NCBI RefSeq assembly: GCF_050876985.1
Contig: NZ_JBPAPP010000001.1
Strand: one strand, 5' to 3'
From: Halopseudomonas sp002296055
Lineage (GTDB): Bacteria > Pseudomonadota > Gammaproteobacteria > Pseudomonadales > Pseudomonadaceae
DNA length: 64,000 bases
A program made the position numbers and the translations under genes. The notes beneath the pieces are model-generated. The model worked only from the letters and a program-made list of their open reading frames with translations, did not search any database and was not told the DNA's origin. Below, piece by piece: positions 8,325-16,607 of the stretch (position 1 is the stretch's first letter; each line of letters begins with the position of its first letter).

Positions 8325-9254
8325 GTGAGCACGTTTTCCCCTGTGCAGTGGTGTCTAAGCGCGTCGGTGGATGTACCGGCGATGGAAACCGTGGATGACT
8401 GGCTGACCCACTGGCGCCAGTTGCCGCTGGATAAGGCATCACCGCTGGCTTTGGCGGTCATGGGCGGCTATCAGGCGGATCGGGCTGCTTGGGCGTTCAG
8501 CGCCGGGTATGAAGCCGCGCTGCGGGCGATGTTTCCGCAGATCCGGGGCGGAGGGCTGCACGGCTTCAGTCTGAGCGAGGAGGGCATCCGCAGCCCGCGT
8601 GACCTGCAGACGCTCTGGCGTACGGACGCCTCGGGCGGTATCCAGCTCAGCGGCAACAAGGGGTGGGTGCCCATGCCGGAGCATTGTGAAGCCTATTTTG
8701 TGGTTTGCCGTGCCAGCGGGGCAGACGGCGCCCTCAGTGTGGTGCGCCTGCCGGCCACGGCGGACGGCGTAACCATGAGCCCGCGCAACCCTGCGGCCTT
8801 TATGCCGGAGCTGCCGGCGGCGCGCATGCAATTGCAGGATGTCCAGCTGGATGCCTCAGCCATGCTGCCAGGTGATGGCTGGAGCGATTACGCCAGACCT
8901 TTTGGCGCGCTGGAAGAGCTGTACGTCAGTGCCGCGCTGATGGGCTATCTGCTGCGCGAAGGGCGCGCCTGTGCGTGGCCGCAGGCGTTGCTGCGCCAGA
9001 TGCTGGCCGCCATCAGTCTGCTGGAGCGCATCGCGCCTGAGGTGGGCAGCGCCAACCGCGGGCAGCTGCTGCTGGCCGGTGCCACGGAATGGGTGCGTGC
9101 GCTGATGACCCAGGCCACCGCCGAGTGGGCCAAGCAGCCGAATGATGAGGCTGGACAGCGCTGGGTGCGCGATCAGACCGTGCAGCGTATGTGGGCTGCA
9201 GCCGGCGCCAAGCGTGGCGAGCGGGCCTGGCAGGCCCTGACGGTCGCGCAATGA
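8325..9254 (+). CDS. Acyl-CoA dehydrogenase-like protein (short, divergent)
   Basis: A 309-residue protein read from GTG 8325, chosen because GAGGAG (8312-8317) sits 7 bases upstream; the open frame back to 8232 runs into REP DNA. Segments such as GIQLSGNKGWVPMPEHCEAYFVVCRA, beta-strand-rich middle, and a helical C-terminus resemble the acyl-CoA dehydrogenase fold, but the protein is about 70 residues shorter than a normal enzyme and I do not see a clear catalytic Glu or the usual FAD-binding loops. Its stop overlaps the next start (ATGA). It may be a flavoprotein of unknown substrate or a non-enzymatic relative. Confidence 0.5.
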   Translation: MSTFSPVQWCLSASVDVPAMETVDDWLTHWRQLPLDKASPLALAVMGGYQADRAAWAFSAGYEAALRAMFPQIRGGGLHGFSLSEEGIRSPRDLQTLWRTDASGGIQLSGNKGWVPMPEHCEAYFVVCRASGADGALSVVRLPATADGVTMSPRNPAAFMPELPAARMQLQDVQLDASAMLPGDGWSDYARPFGALEELYVSAALMGYLLREGRACAWPQALLRQMLAAISLLERIAPEVGSANRGQLLLAGATEWVRALMTQATAEWAKQPNDEAGQRWVRDQTVQRMWAAAGAKRGERAWQALTVAQ

Positions 9255-9556
9255 CGACAGTGAGCGCCCGCGAGGTGTATCAGCTGTTCCGCGATGTGGC
9301 GCTGCAGCAAAAAACGCTGCTGCCTGACGTTGGCCCACACTGGTGTGACGTAGACACGGGCACCGTCTGGGTACGTATCGATCAGCACCGTATTGCCCTG
9401 TTCAAAGACGCCGGCCAGCTGCACCATTGCTTGCGTTGCGAGCTGGACGATGGCCGCGTTGCCGAGCAGCAGGCCTGGGACAGCCCGGGCACTGACCCGC
9501 TGGAGTTGCTCAGTGTGTGGGAGCGCACCCAATTGCTCAGGGCGCTGGCAGGCTGA
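9251..9556 (+). CDS. Small conserved hypothetical protein (DUF7693-like)
   Basis: A 101-residue soluble protein starting at ATG 9251, overlapping the previous stop by four bases, so the two are translationally coupled. The sequence MTTVSAREVYQLFRDV, then WCDVDTGTVWVRIDQHRIALF and GTDPLELLSVWE, resembles a small pseudomonad family that I recall as DUF7693; that match is from memory. No catalytic motif or membrane segment. The 3' end overlaps the convergent LysR gene by 20 bases. Confidence 0.6.
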   Translation: MTTVSAREVYQLFRDVALQQKTLLPDVGPHWCDVDTGTVWVRIDQHRIALFKDAGQLHHCLRCELDDGRVAEQQAWDSPGTDPLELLSVWERTQLLRALAG

Positions 9557-10424
9557 GCGCCGTTGAGGCGGCGGCAAACGAGGCAAGGCAGGGGTTGGGG
9601 TTGTCCGGATTCCAGTACAACCCTTGCTCGACCAAAGCTGCGTCGGACAAGGGCACAAACACACAGCCGGCCAGCTGCATTCGCGCCATTGAGGCCGGCA
9701 CCAGTGCTACCCCGAGCCCACGCGCTACCAGGTTCACAATGGTTTGCTGCAGGTGGGTCTCAACGCGAATCTGCGGCGTAAAGCCAGCGTCATGACAGCA
9801 GCGCATGACGGCCTCGTGCAGTGGCGGTGCGGTGCTCGCCGGAAAGCAGATAAACGCATCGCCCGCCAGCTCGCCGGCCGCGATCCGCTGTGCTCCGGCC
9901 AGGCGGTGCGCCGCTGGCAGCACGGCACACAGCGGTTCCTGAAACAGGGCCTGATACTGCAGGCCGTCGGGTAGATGCAGTGGAAAGCTGACGCCGGCAT
10001 CGACTGCGCCTGACAGCAGCGCCTGCTGCAAGTCACGGGGCAGGGTTTCTTCCAGCCGCAGTTGCACTTGGGGGTGGTGCTCGGCATAGGCCGAGATCAA
10101 CTCCGGCAGCAGGTGCCAGGCCGCGTACATGGTAAAGGCAATGCGCAGCTCGCCCTGTTCTCCCAGCGCGGCAGCGCGGGCAGAGGCCCCGGCGCGCTCC
10201 AGGTCCGTCAGAAGGCGCGCGATGTCGCGCTGAAACTGTAGCCCGGCAGGTGTCAGTACCACGCTACGCGAATGGCGCCAGAACAGCGGCGTGCCAACGC
10301 TTTGCTCCAGGGCACTGATCTGTCTGCTGAGCGGGGGCTGGGTCATGTTCAACTGCTCGGCCGCGCGGCTGAAGTTGAGCGTATCGGCTAGGGCAATAAA
10401 ACTGCGCAGTTGCTGCAGGGTCAT
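9537..10424 (-). CDS. LysR-family transcriptional regulator
   Basis: A 295-residue regulator. Residues 1-60 form the winged helix-turn-helix (FSRAAEQLNMTQPPLSRQISALEQ), and residues 90-290 the periplasmic-binding-like effector domain. It is divergent from the AEC-family transporter at 10526, which it most likely controls together with its own gene through the 100-bp shared region. The effector is unknown. Confidence 0.9.
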   Translation of the reverse strand: MTLQQLRSFIALADTLNFSRAAEQLNMTQPPLSRQISALEQSVGTPLFWRHSRSVVLTPAGLQFQRDIARLLTDLERAGASARAAALGEQGELRIAFTMYAAWHLLPELISAYAEHHPQVQLRLEETLPRDLQQALLSGAVDAGVSFPLHLPDGLQYQALFQEPLCAVLPAAHRLAGAQRIAAGELAGDAFICFPASTAPPLHEAVMRCCHDAGFTPQIRVETHLQQTIVNLVARGLGVALVPASMARMQLAGCVFVPLSDAALVEQGLYWNPDNPNPCLASFAAASTALSLPAP

Positions 10425-10525
10425 TATCTATCCAGTTTTGGTATTAATATGCCTGATAAATAGCATTGGACGGTATTGTTTGCTAGCCCTAGTCTGAGCG
10501 CCCTTGCTCCGCTGTGGTTGTTCCT

Positions 10526-11449
10526 ATGCTTGCCGTACTCAATGTGTTGCTGCCCATCTTTGCCCTGATTCTGGCCGGTTATCTGTGTCGCCGCACTGGC
10601 TGTATGGGAGAAACCGCTGCGTCGGAGCTGAACCGCCTTGTGGTTTGGCTCTGCTTGCCGGCGCTGCTGTTTCAAACCACGGCAACGGCCACGCTGGATG
10701 AGATTTGGCACCCGGGGTTTATCGCGGTTATCAGCATCGGCTCGCTGGCGGTGTTCTTCGCTACCTTGTTGTATCGGCTGCCTGGGCGCTCCCTTGCTGA
10801 CGCGAGCATTGATGGCCTTAGCGCGGCGTATGCCAACACCGGTTATATCGGCATTCCGCTGTGTCTGCTGGTGTTGGGTGACGAGGGCCTGGCGCCGGCG
10901 TTGATTGCCTCGCTGATTGTGGTGTGCGTGCTCTTTACCGTGGCGGTCGTGCTGGTGGAGGCCGGGCTGCAGCGTGCCGGCTCACCGCTGCGGGTAGTCG
11001 GGCGGGTGACCTTGGCGCTGGCCAAAAACCCGCTGGTAGTCGCGCCCTTGTTAGGGGGTGTCTGGAACCTTGGCGGCGTTGAGCAGCCGATTGCGATGGC
11101 GCGCTTTCTTGAGTTGCTGGGTGACGCTACCGTGCCCTGTGCGCTGATATCGCTCGGGCTGTTTCTGGCCCGCCCGCAGCCCGCCGTGGCAGGTGGCGCC
11201 GGGGCGCTGGTGCTGATCAAGCTGATCGTGCAACCGGCGCTGGTGTGGGGCTTGGCGACCTGGGTATTTCATTTGCCGCCGCTGTGGGCCAAGGCTGCCT
11301 TGCTGCTCAGTGCGCTGCCAACAGGCACCGGGCCGTTCATGCTGGCCGAGTTTTACGGGCGTGAGGCTGCGGTGGTGGCGAGGGCGGTGCTGTGGTCGAC
11401 GCTAGGGTCCTTGGTGACCTTGTCGCTGTGTTTGTTGTGGTTAGGCTGA
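10526..11449 (+). CDS. AEC-family (auxin efflux carrier-like) transporter
   Basis: A roughly 307-residue inner-membrane protein with about ten hydrophobic segments. The pattern NTGYIGIPLCLLVLG in the middle and PTGTGPFMLAEFYG near the end are hallmarks of the AEC superfamily, whose bacterial members move small organic acids such as malate or malonate. ATG 10526 is preferred over GTG 10514, though neither has a strong ribosome binding site. Divergent from the LysR gene; 3' end overlaps the GIY-YIG gene by 9 bases. Confidence 0.85.
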   Translation: MLAVLNVLLPIFALILAGYLCRRTGCMGETAASELNRLVVWLCLPALLFQTTATATLDEIWHPGFIAVISIGSLAVFFATLLYRLPGRSLADASIDGLSAAYANTGYIGIPLCLLVLGDEGLAPALIASLIVVCVLFTVAVVLVEAGLQRAGSPLRVVGRVTLALAKNPLVVAPLLGGVWNLGGVEQPIAMARFLELLGDATVPCALISLGLFLARPQPAVAGGAGALVLIKLIVQPALVWGLATWVFHLPPLWAKAALLLSALPTGTGPFMLAEFYGREAAVVARAVLWSTLGSLVTLSLCLLWLG

Positions 11450-11752
11450 GGCGGCTTCGGGATTGGTGAGAGAGGTGTAAAGATCGGCCCAGCCGGGGTT
11501 GGCTTGTTCGATCAGGTTGAGCTTCCAGTGGCGGTTCCACTTCTTGAGCTGCTTTTCGCGGGCGATGGCTGAGAGCATGTCGGCGGCTTGCTCGACGTAC
11601 ACCAGGTGGTGGACTCGGTAGCGCTGGGTAAAGCCCGGCACCAGGTCATTCTTGTGCTCCCAGATGCGTTTGATCAGGTTGCTGGTGACACCGATGTAGA
11701 GAGTGCCGTTGCGTTTGCTGGCGAGGATGTACACGCAGGGTTGTTTGGGCAT
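11441..11752 (-). CDS. GIY-YIG domain protein
   Basis: A 103-residue single-domain protein of the UPF0213/YhbQ-like GIY-YIG group. The motif appears as CVYILASKRNGTLYIGVTSNL, followed by RIWEHKN and later IAREKQLKKW. The fold is that of the UvrC/homing nuclease catalytic domain, but free-standing members have no settled role. Two inverted REP units lie just upstream, between it and the DUF2804 gene. Confidence 0.85.
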   Translation of the reverse strand: MPKQPCVYILASKRNGTLYIGVTSNLIKRIWEHKNDLVPGFTQRYRVHHLVYVEQAADMLSAIAREKQLKKWNRHWKLNLIEQANPGWADLYTSLTNPEAASA

Positions 11753-11797
11753 CCGGGTGGTTCTCCAGGGTAGGTGCTGGCTGATGTTATCGCGTGA

Positions 11798-11951
11798 CTG
11801 GATCCCCGCCTTCGCGGGGATGACGAGGAGTTTTTGGATTAACCGTGGGAGCTCTTCTGTGACTCCTGCTTACGTTTGGTCAACTCCGCGGCATCACTTT
11901 AGACATGCCCGCCATATAAACCTCGTCATCCCCGCGAAGGCGGGGATCCAG
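11798..11951. repeat. Pair of inverted REP units
   Basis: An inverted unit at 11798-11824 (CTGGATCCCCGCC..GGGGATGAC) and a forward unit at 11925-11951 (GTCATCCCCGCG..GGGGATCCAG), which are exact complements of each other separated by 100 bases. They occupy the gene-free stretch 11753-12101; nothing else is apparent there. Confidence 0.75.
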
Positions 11952-12101
11952 TCGCGCGCTGGCGCTGGTGCAGTATCCAATTGTCGGCCACCGAATAGCT
12001 CTAGCACTTTCCCGTCAATGCGATAGTGTTGGCACGCAGTACCTGTTTCACTGAACACAGCTCGTTGAGCTTGGTTTTACCCATAACAAGAGAGCACCCC
12101 A

Positions 12102-13124
12102 ATGCCCGCCTTACCCCGCCTGATCAACGCCGCAGGCCAGCCCAGCTTTGGCCTCTTCCCCGACGGGGTAGAGGAGATCAACTACCTCGATTTTGACTTG
12201 CGCACGGTGATGGACAAGCCGCGCTCGCAGCTGGCTCGGCGCTTTGGTTGCAACCAGTTTCAGTTCATCAGCCTGCTCAGCCCTGAGCTGGTGGTTGGGG
12301 TAGCGATTGTTGATCTCAAGTTGGTCAGCAACGCCTTTGTTTACCTCTATGATCCACGCACTGGGCGCTTTGACGAGTTCAGCTTTCTGCAGCCGCTGGC
12401 GCGCAATACGCGCATCGATCCGCGCCCGGGCAACGGGGCGGCGGTGTTTGCCAAAGGGGCGAATCGCATCAGCGTGGATGCAGGCACCGAACCCGGTGTA
12501 CGTCACCTGCAGGTGGAGCTGGCCGGTGGTACGCGGATTGCTGCGCGCATAGACGAGGCGCCCAGCCAGCAGCCGTTGTCTGTGTGCACCCGGGCCGGTT
12601 ATGCAGGCTGGGTGTTTACCCGCAAGACGGCGGCGCGTGCCTGCAGCGGCAGCGTGAGTTGGCGGGGGCAGCGGTTTGATCTACGCCAGATTGGCGCGCT
12701 GGCAGCGGTAGACTGGACGGCGGGGTTTATGCGCCGTGAGACATTCTGGAATTGGGGCAGCTTGTCTTGCCGCTTACCGGACGGGCGCCGGCTGGGCTTC
12801 AACCTGGCGGCGGGGGTGAACGAAACCGGGTTTACCGAGAATGGACTTTGGCTGGACGATCAACTGGTCAAGGTCGATATGGTCGACTTTCAGTTTGATC
12901 GCAGCGCGCCACTCTCACCCTGGCAGCTGCGCTCGGCCGATGGCCAGATCGATCTGCAGTTTGCACCGGCCGGTAGTCGGCAAGAAAAGCTCAACGCGCT
13001 GCTGCTGGCATCCAACTTCAAGCAGCATTTTGGGCAGTACAGCGGGGTGCTGCGGCTGCCGGGCGAGACGCTTCAGATTACTGATGCCTGGGGGCTGGTG
13101 GAAGATCACTACGCCCGCTGGTAG
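12102..13124 (+). CDS. DUF2804 family protein
   Basis: A 340-residue protein of predicted beta-rich, lipocalin-like character, with the family-typical FGLFPDGVEEINYLDFD start and NWGSLSCRLPDGRRLGFNLAAGVNETGFTEN region. Members resemble the tocopherol cyclase/DUF2804 fold and are of unknown function. No signal peptide. It lies alone, 128 bases upstream of the selenocysteine gene block and in the same direction; a shared transcript is possible but not shown. Confidence 0.8.
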   Translation: MPALPRLINAAGQPSFGLFPDGVEEINYLDFDLRTVMDKPRSQLARRFGCNQFQFISLLSPELVVGVAIVDLKLVSNAFVYLYDPRTGRFDEFSFLQPLARNTRIDPRPGNGAAVFAKGANRISVDAGTEPGVRHLQVELAGGTRIAARIDEAPSQQPLSVCTRAGYAGWVFTRKTAARACSGSVSWRGQRFDLRQIGALAAVDWTAGFMRRETFWNWGSLSCRLPDGRRLGFNLAAGVNETGFTENGLWLDDQLVKVDMVDFQFDRSAPLSPWQLRSADGQIDLQFAPAGSRQEKLNALLLASNFKQHFGQYSGVLRLPGETLQITDAWGLVEDHYARW

Positions 13125-13251
13125 CAGACTGCGGCTGCGCTGATGGCAGGTCAATCAGCAGGCCGATGACGGGGCATGGCGGGTTGGCAGCGGGCCTGAG
13201 GCTGCCTATTCTGTCTGTTCATTGAGACACAAGACCCCACAAGGGCTGCCC

Positions 13252-14688
13252 ATGAAACCCGCACTTCCCGACGGCCTGATTGTGGTCGCCAAGGCTGATT
13301 GTCCGACCTGTCGACTGGTCGAGCCGCTGCTGGCCGAGATCGCCCAGGCCGGTCCACTGACGGTTTACGCCCAGGACTCGGCAGAGTACGCCGCTGAGCT
13401 GCCGTCTGCCCTCTACGACCAGAGCCTCGAACACTCCTTCCATCTCGGCATTGAGTTTGTACCCACGCTGATTCGCGTTGAAAACGGCCAAGAGGTCGAG
13501 CGCACCTACGGCTGGCACAAGGAAGACTGGCGCCAACTGACCGGCTTACCTGAGCTGGGCGAGGCGTTGCCGATCATGCGCCCGGGGTGTGGCTCCAAAA
13601 CCCTGGAGCCCGGCATTAGCGAAGAGCTGGAGCTGGCCTTTGGTGATGTGCGGTTGAGCGCCCGCGAGATCGACATGAGCGCGTCCGATGACCCGATGGA
13701 AGCCTGCTTTGAGCGCGGCTGGAGCGACGGCCTGCCGGTCGTGCCGCCCACGCCGGTGCGGGTGCTGCGCATGCTCAAGGGCACCAGCCGCCAGGCCGAT
13801 GAGGTGGTTGGGTTGATGCCGCCGGACCTGGTGCCTCTGACCGTCGAGAAAGTGGCCATCAACGCGGTGCTGGCCGGCTGCAAGCCGGAGTACATGCCGG
13901 TACTGCTGGCGGCGCTGGAGGCAGCGCTGAGTGATGAGTTTGGCTTGCACGGGCTGATCTGCACCACCATGTTCGGCAGCCCGATGATTGTGGTCAACGG
14001 GCCGGCGGCGCGCGCCATCGGCATGAACTCGGGAGTCAATGCGCTCGGGCAGGGTAACCGCGCCAACGCCACCATCGGCCGGGCGTTGCAGCTGATCATT
14101 CGTAACGTGGGCGGCGGCCGTCCCGGCGAGATTGATCGGGCTACGCTGGGTAACCCCGGCAAGTACAGTTTCTGCTTCGCCGAGGCCGAAGACGCTGATT
14201 GGTTGCCGCTGGCGCAGGAGCGCGGTGTTGAGGCCGGGCGCTCGGCGGTGACTCTGTTCCCTGGCGAGGGGGTGCAGGGCATTGTTGATCAGAAGTCCCG
14301 CGACCCTGAATCGCTGGCGCGCTCCTTTGCGCTGTCGCTGCGCACCGTCGATCACGCCAAGCTGGCGATGGCCGGTGACGCGGTGCTGGTGGTGTCGCCC
14401 GAGCATGCGCGGGTGTTCATTGAGGCCGGCTGGTCCAAGCAGCGGCTGCGTGAAGAGTTGGAGCGCCTGCTGTTGGCGCCGGGCGCCGAGCTGGTGGCTG
14501 GCGCTGGCGGCATCGCAGAAGGTATTCCTGAGCGTTTCAAGGATCAGCAGGTGCCCAAGTTCCGGCCTGGCGGGCTGCTGATTGTCCGGGCTGGCGGCAC
14601 CGCTGGCCTGTTTTCCGCCATCATCGCTGGCTGGGCCGCTTCCGGCCCGGTTGGCTCGTCTCCGGTAACACGTGAGGTAACGTCATGA
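13252..14688 (+). CDS. Thioredoxin-fold fusion protein of the UGSC selenoprotein cluster
   Basis: A 478-residue protein starting at ATG 13252 (the frame also opens at a TTG, 13222). Residues 1-105 are a thioredoxin-like domain with the redox pair Cys17-Pro-Thr-Cys20 and a cis-proline at FVPTL (Pro71). A linker with Cys113 follows. Residues 145-475 form a large domain beginning FERGWSDGLPVVPPTP, a pattern I associate with proteins encoded next to UGSC-family selenoproteins; its chemistry is unknown to me. The gene overlaps the selenoprotein start by four bases, so both are made together. A thiol/selenol redox partnership is the natural inference. No signal peptide. Confidence 0.75.
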   Translation: MKPALPDGLIVVAKADCPTCRLVEPLLAEIAQAGPLTVYAQDSAEYAAELPSALYDQSLEHSFHLGIEFVPTLIRVENGQEVERTYGWHKEDWRQLTGLPELGEALPIMRPGCGSKTLEPGISEELELAFGDVRLSAREIDMSASDDPMEACFERGWSDGLPVVPPTPVRVLRMLKGTSRQADEVVGLMPPDLVPLTVEKVAINAVLAGCKPEYMPVLLAALEAALSDEFGLHGLICTTMFGSPMIVVNGPAARAIGMNSGVNALGQGNRANATIGRALQLIIRNVGGGRPGEIDRATLGNPGKYSFCFAEAEDADWLPLAQERGVEAGRSAVTLFPGEGVQGIVDQKSRDPESLARSFALSLRTVDHAKLAMAGDAVLVVSPEHARVFIEAGWSKQRLREELERLLLAPGAELVAGAGGIAEGIPERFKDQQVPKFRPGGLLIVRAGGTAGLFSAIIAGWAASGPVGSSPVTREVTS

Positions 14689-15212
14689 CCGACAACATAG
14701 TGCTTGATCCGACCGCAGAACGCGCGCCGGCCCAACGCGCGCGTCTGGCACGCCCAACCAGCCTTGAAGGAAAGGTGGTGGGGCTGCTGGATATCTCCAA
14801 ACCGCGCGGCAACGTCTTTCTCGATCGCATCGAGGAGCAACTGGCAGACATGGGTATCGAGGTGAAGCGTTACGCCAAGCCCACCTTCACCCGCATTGCC
14901 CCGACTGAACTCAAGCAGCAGATGGCCGCCGAGGTGGATCTGCTGGTGGAAGGTCTGGCCGACTGAGGGTCTTGCACGTCGTGCTGTATGCATGACATCG
15001 CAGACCTGGAGTCTCGTCAGATCCCGGGAGTAGGGGTTGCCTCCAGTGAATTTGTACAGGCTGCGGCGTTGCAGTCCAAGGCCCTTGGCTTTGATCCGGC
15101 TATGGTCTTTGTGCCGCACCCGATTCAGGACCGCACCGACGATGAAATGCGCGCGCTGGCTGATGGCGCGCTGGCAGAAATCCTGCGTCTGCTGCAAGAC
15201 GACGCAGACTGA
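14685..15212 (+). CDS. UGSC-family selenoprotein (in-frame UGA = selenocysteine)
   Basis: A 175-residue protein if UGA at 14964-14966 is decoded as selenocysteine (Sec94). Without recoding it would stop at 93 residues, inside the conserved sequence VDLLVEGLAD. The codons across the UGA read U-G-S-C-T-S-C-C-M-H-D, the defining UGSC motif, and the frame continues with RQIPGVGVASSEFVQAA and FVPHPIQ to 15212. The UGSC family has members with Sec or Cys at this position. Its reaction is not established; the Sec/Cys motif suggests redox chemistry. A SECIS-like hairpin begins just after the UGA, and selA, selB and tRNA-Sec follow immediately. The gene overlaps the thioredoxin-fold gene upstream and ends 15 bases before selA. 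Confidence 0.92.
14968..15006 (+). promoter_or_regulatory. Bacterial SECIS element candidate
   Basis: Directly after the UGA, GUCGUGC (14978-14984) pairs with GCAUGAC (14990-14996), seven pairs including one G-U, around the loop UGUAU (14985-14989). An outer helix GGUCU(U)GC (14968-14975) with GCAGACC (15000-15006) extends it past an internal loop. The loop lies 18 bases after the UGA and has G as its second base, which fits the bacterial SECIS consensus for SelB binding. Confidence 0.8.
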
Positions 15213-15227
15213 CGCGGCGGTGGTCGC

Positions 15228-16607
15228 ATGAGTGCGGCCGGCATGCGTCCACCGGCGGTGGACCGGGTTCTGGCCTGGCCGCTGGTGCAGCAACTGGTCG
15301 CCGACCACGGTCGCACCTTGGTGCTGGATGCCGTGCGCGCCGGCCTGCAGCACTGGCGCGAGGGGCTGCTGGGTGATGATCAGGCGCTGGTGCACTGGCT
15401 GCAGCAGCACCTGCATCGGCTGCTGGCGCCGTCCATGCGTCCGCTGCTCAATTTGACCGGCACGGTGCTGCACACCAACCTCGGCCGTGCGCCGTTGCCA
15501 CCCGAAGCGGTGGCAGCGATGAACGCGGTGGCCTTGGGTGCCAGCAATCTGGAATTTGATCTGGCCACTGGGCAGCGCGGTGACCGCGATGAACACGTTG
15601 AACAGTGGATCTGCCGGCTGACCGGCGCCGAAGCCGCCACCGTGGTCAACAACAACGCCGCCGCGGTGCTGCTGGTGCTCAATGCCCTGGCAAACCGCCG
15701 CGAGGTGGTGGTCTCGCGCGGTGAGCTGATCGAAATCGGTGGCTCTTTCAGGCTGCCCGACATCATGGCCCGCGCCGGCTGCAAGCTGCGCGAGGTGGGC
15801 GCGACCAATCGCACGCATCCGCGCGACTACAGCGAGGCCATCGGCCCGCGCACCGCGCTGCTGCTCAAGGCGCATACCAGCAACTACCGCATTGAAGGCT
15901 TCAGCACGGCGCTGGATGAGTCGCAGCTGGCGGGCATTGCCCGCGAGCACAGCGTACCGCTGGCGGTGGACTTGGGCAGTGGCTCTCTGATTGATCTGCA
16001 GGCGTTGGGTTTGCCGGCTGAGCCAGTGGTCGCGCAGGTGCTGGCGCAAGGTGTGGACGTGGTTACCTTCAGCGGCGACAAACTGCTGGGCGGCCCGCAG
16101 GCCGGCATCATTGCCGGACGCGCCGACCTGATTGCGCGTATTCGCAAAAGCCCGCTCAAGCGCGCGCTGCGCTGCGACAAGATGACCCTGGCTGCGTTGG
16201 AAGCGGTACTGCGGCTATACGCCGACCCGGACACGCTGGTGCAGCGGGTGCCGACCCTGCGCCTGTTGACGCGCACTGCCGAGGCTATCAACCAGACGTG
16301 CCAGTCGCTGCTACCGGCGGTGCAGCGCTGGGCGGGCGACGGCTTTGTGGTGGATGTGTGTGCGGTCAGCAGTCAGATTGGCTCTGGGTCACTGCCGCTG
16401 GACGTTCTGCCCAGCGCGGCCCTGCGGCTGCGCAGCGCCAGCGGCAATCGCCGGGAGCGCAGTCGGGCACTGCGGCAGTTGGCCGAGCGACTGCGCCGGC
16501 TGCCGCAGCCGGTGATCGGTCGAATCGCCGATGACAGTCTGTTGCTCGATTGCCGCTGTCTGGAGCAGCCGCAGGTGTTGCTGTCCGCACTGGAGAGCGC
16601 CGCGTGA
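15228..16607 (+). CDS. selA: L-seryl-tRNA(Sec) selenium transferase SelA
   Basis: A 459-residue PLP enzyme that converts seryl-tRNA(Sec) to selenocysteyl-tRNA(Sec) using selenophosphate. The segments LLNLTGTVLHTNLGRAPLP, RGELIEIGGSFRLPDIM and TFSGDKLLGGPQAG (the last with the PLP-binding Lys) are diagnostic. Normal family length. It overlaps selB (GTGA). The selenophosphate synthetase gene selD, needed to supply it, is not in the window. Confidence 0.97.
   Translation: MSAAGMRPPAVDRVLAWPLVQQLVADHGRTLVLDAVRAGLQHWREGLLGDDQALVHWLQQHLHRLLAPSMRPLLNLTGTVLHTNLGRAPLPPEAVAAMNAVALGASNLEFDLATGQRGDRDEHVEQWICRLTGAEAATVVNNNAAAVLLVLNALANRREVVVSRGELIEIGGSFRLPDIMARAGCKLREVGATNRTHPRDYSEAIGPRTALLLKAHTSNYRIEGFSTALDESQLAGIAREHSVPLAVDLGSGSLIDLQALGLPAEPVVAQVLAQGVDVVTFSGDKLLGGPQAGIIAGRADLIARIRKSPLKRALRCDKMTLAALEAVLRLYADPDTLVQRVPTLRLLTRTAEAINQTCQSLLPAVQRWAGDGFVVDVCAVSSQIGSGSLPLDVLPSAALRLRSASGNRRERSRALRQLAERLRRLPQPVIGRIADDSLLLDCRCLEQPQVLLSALESAA

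Noticed and set aside
14988..15212. Separate 74-residue gene starting MHDIADLES
   Set aside because: It is the in-frame continuation of the selenoprotein after the UGA and lacks its own ribosome binding site.
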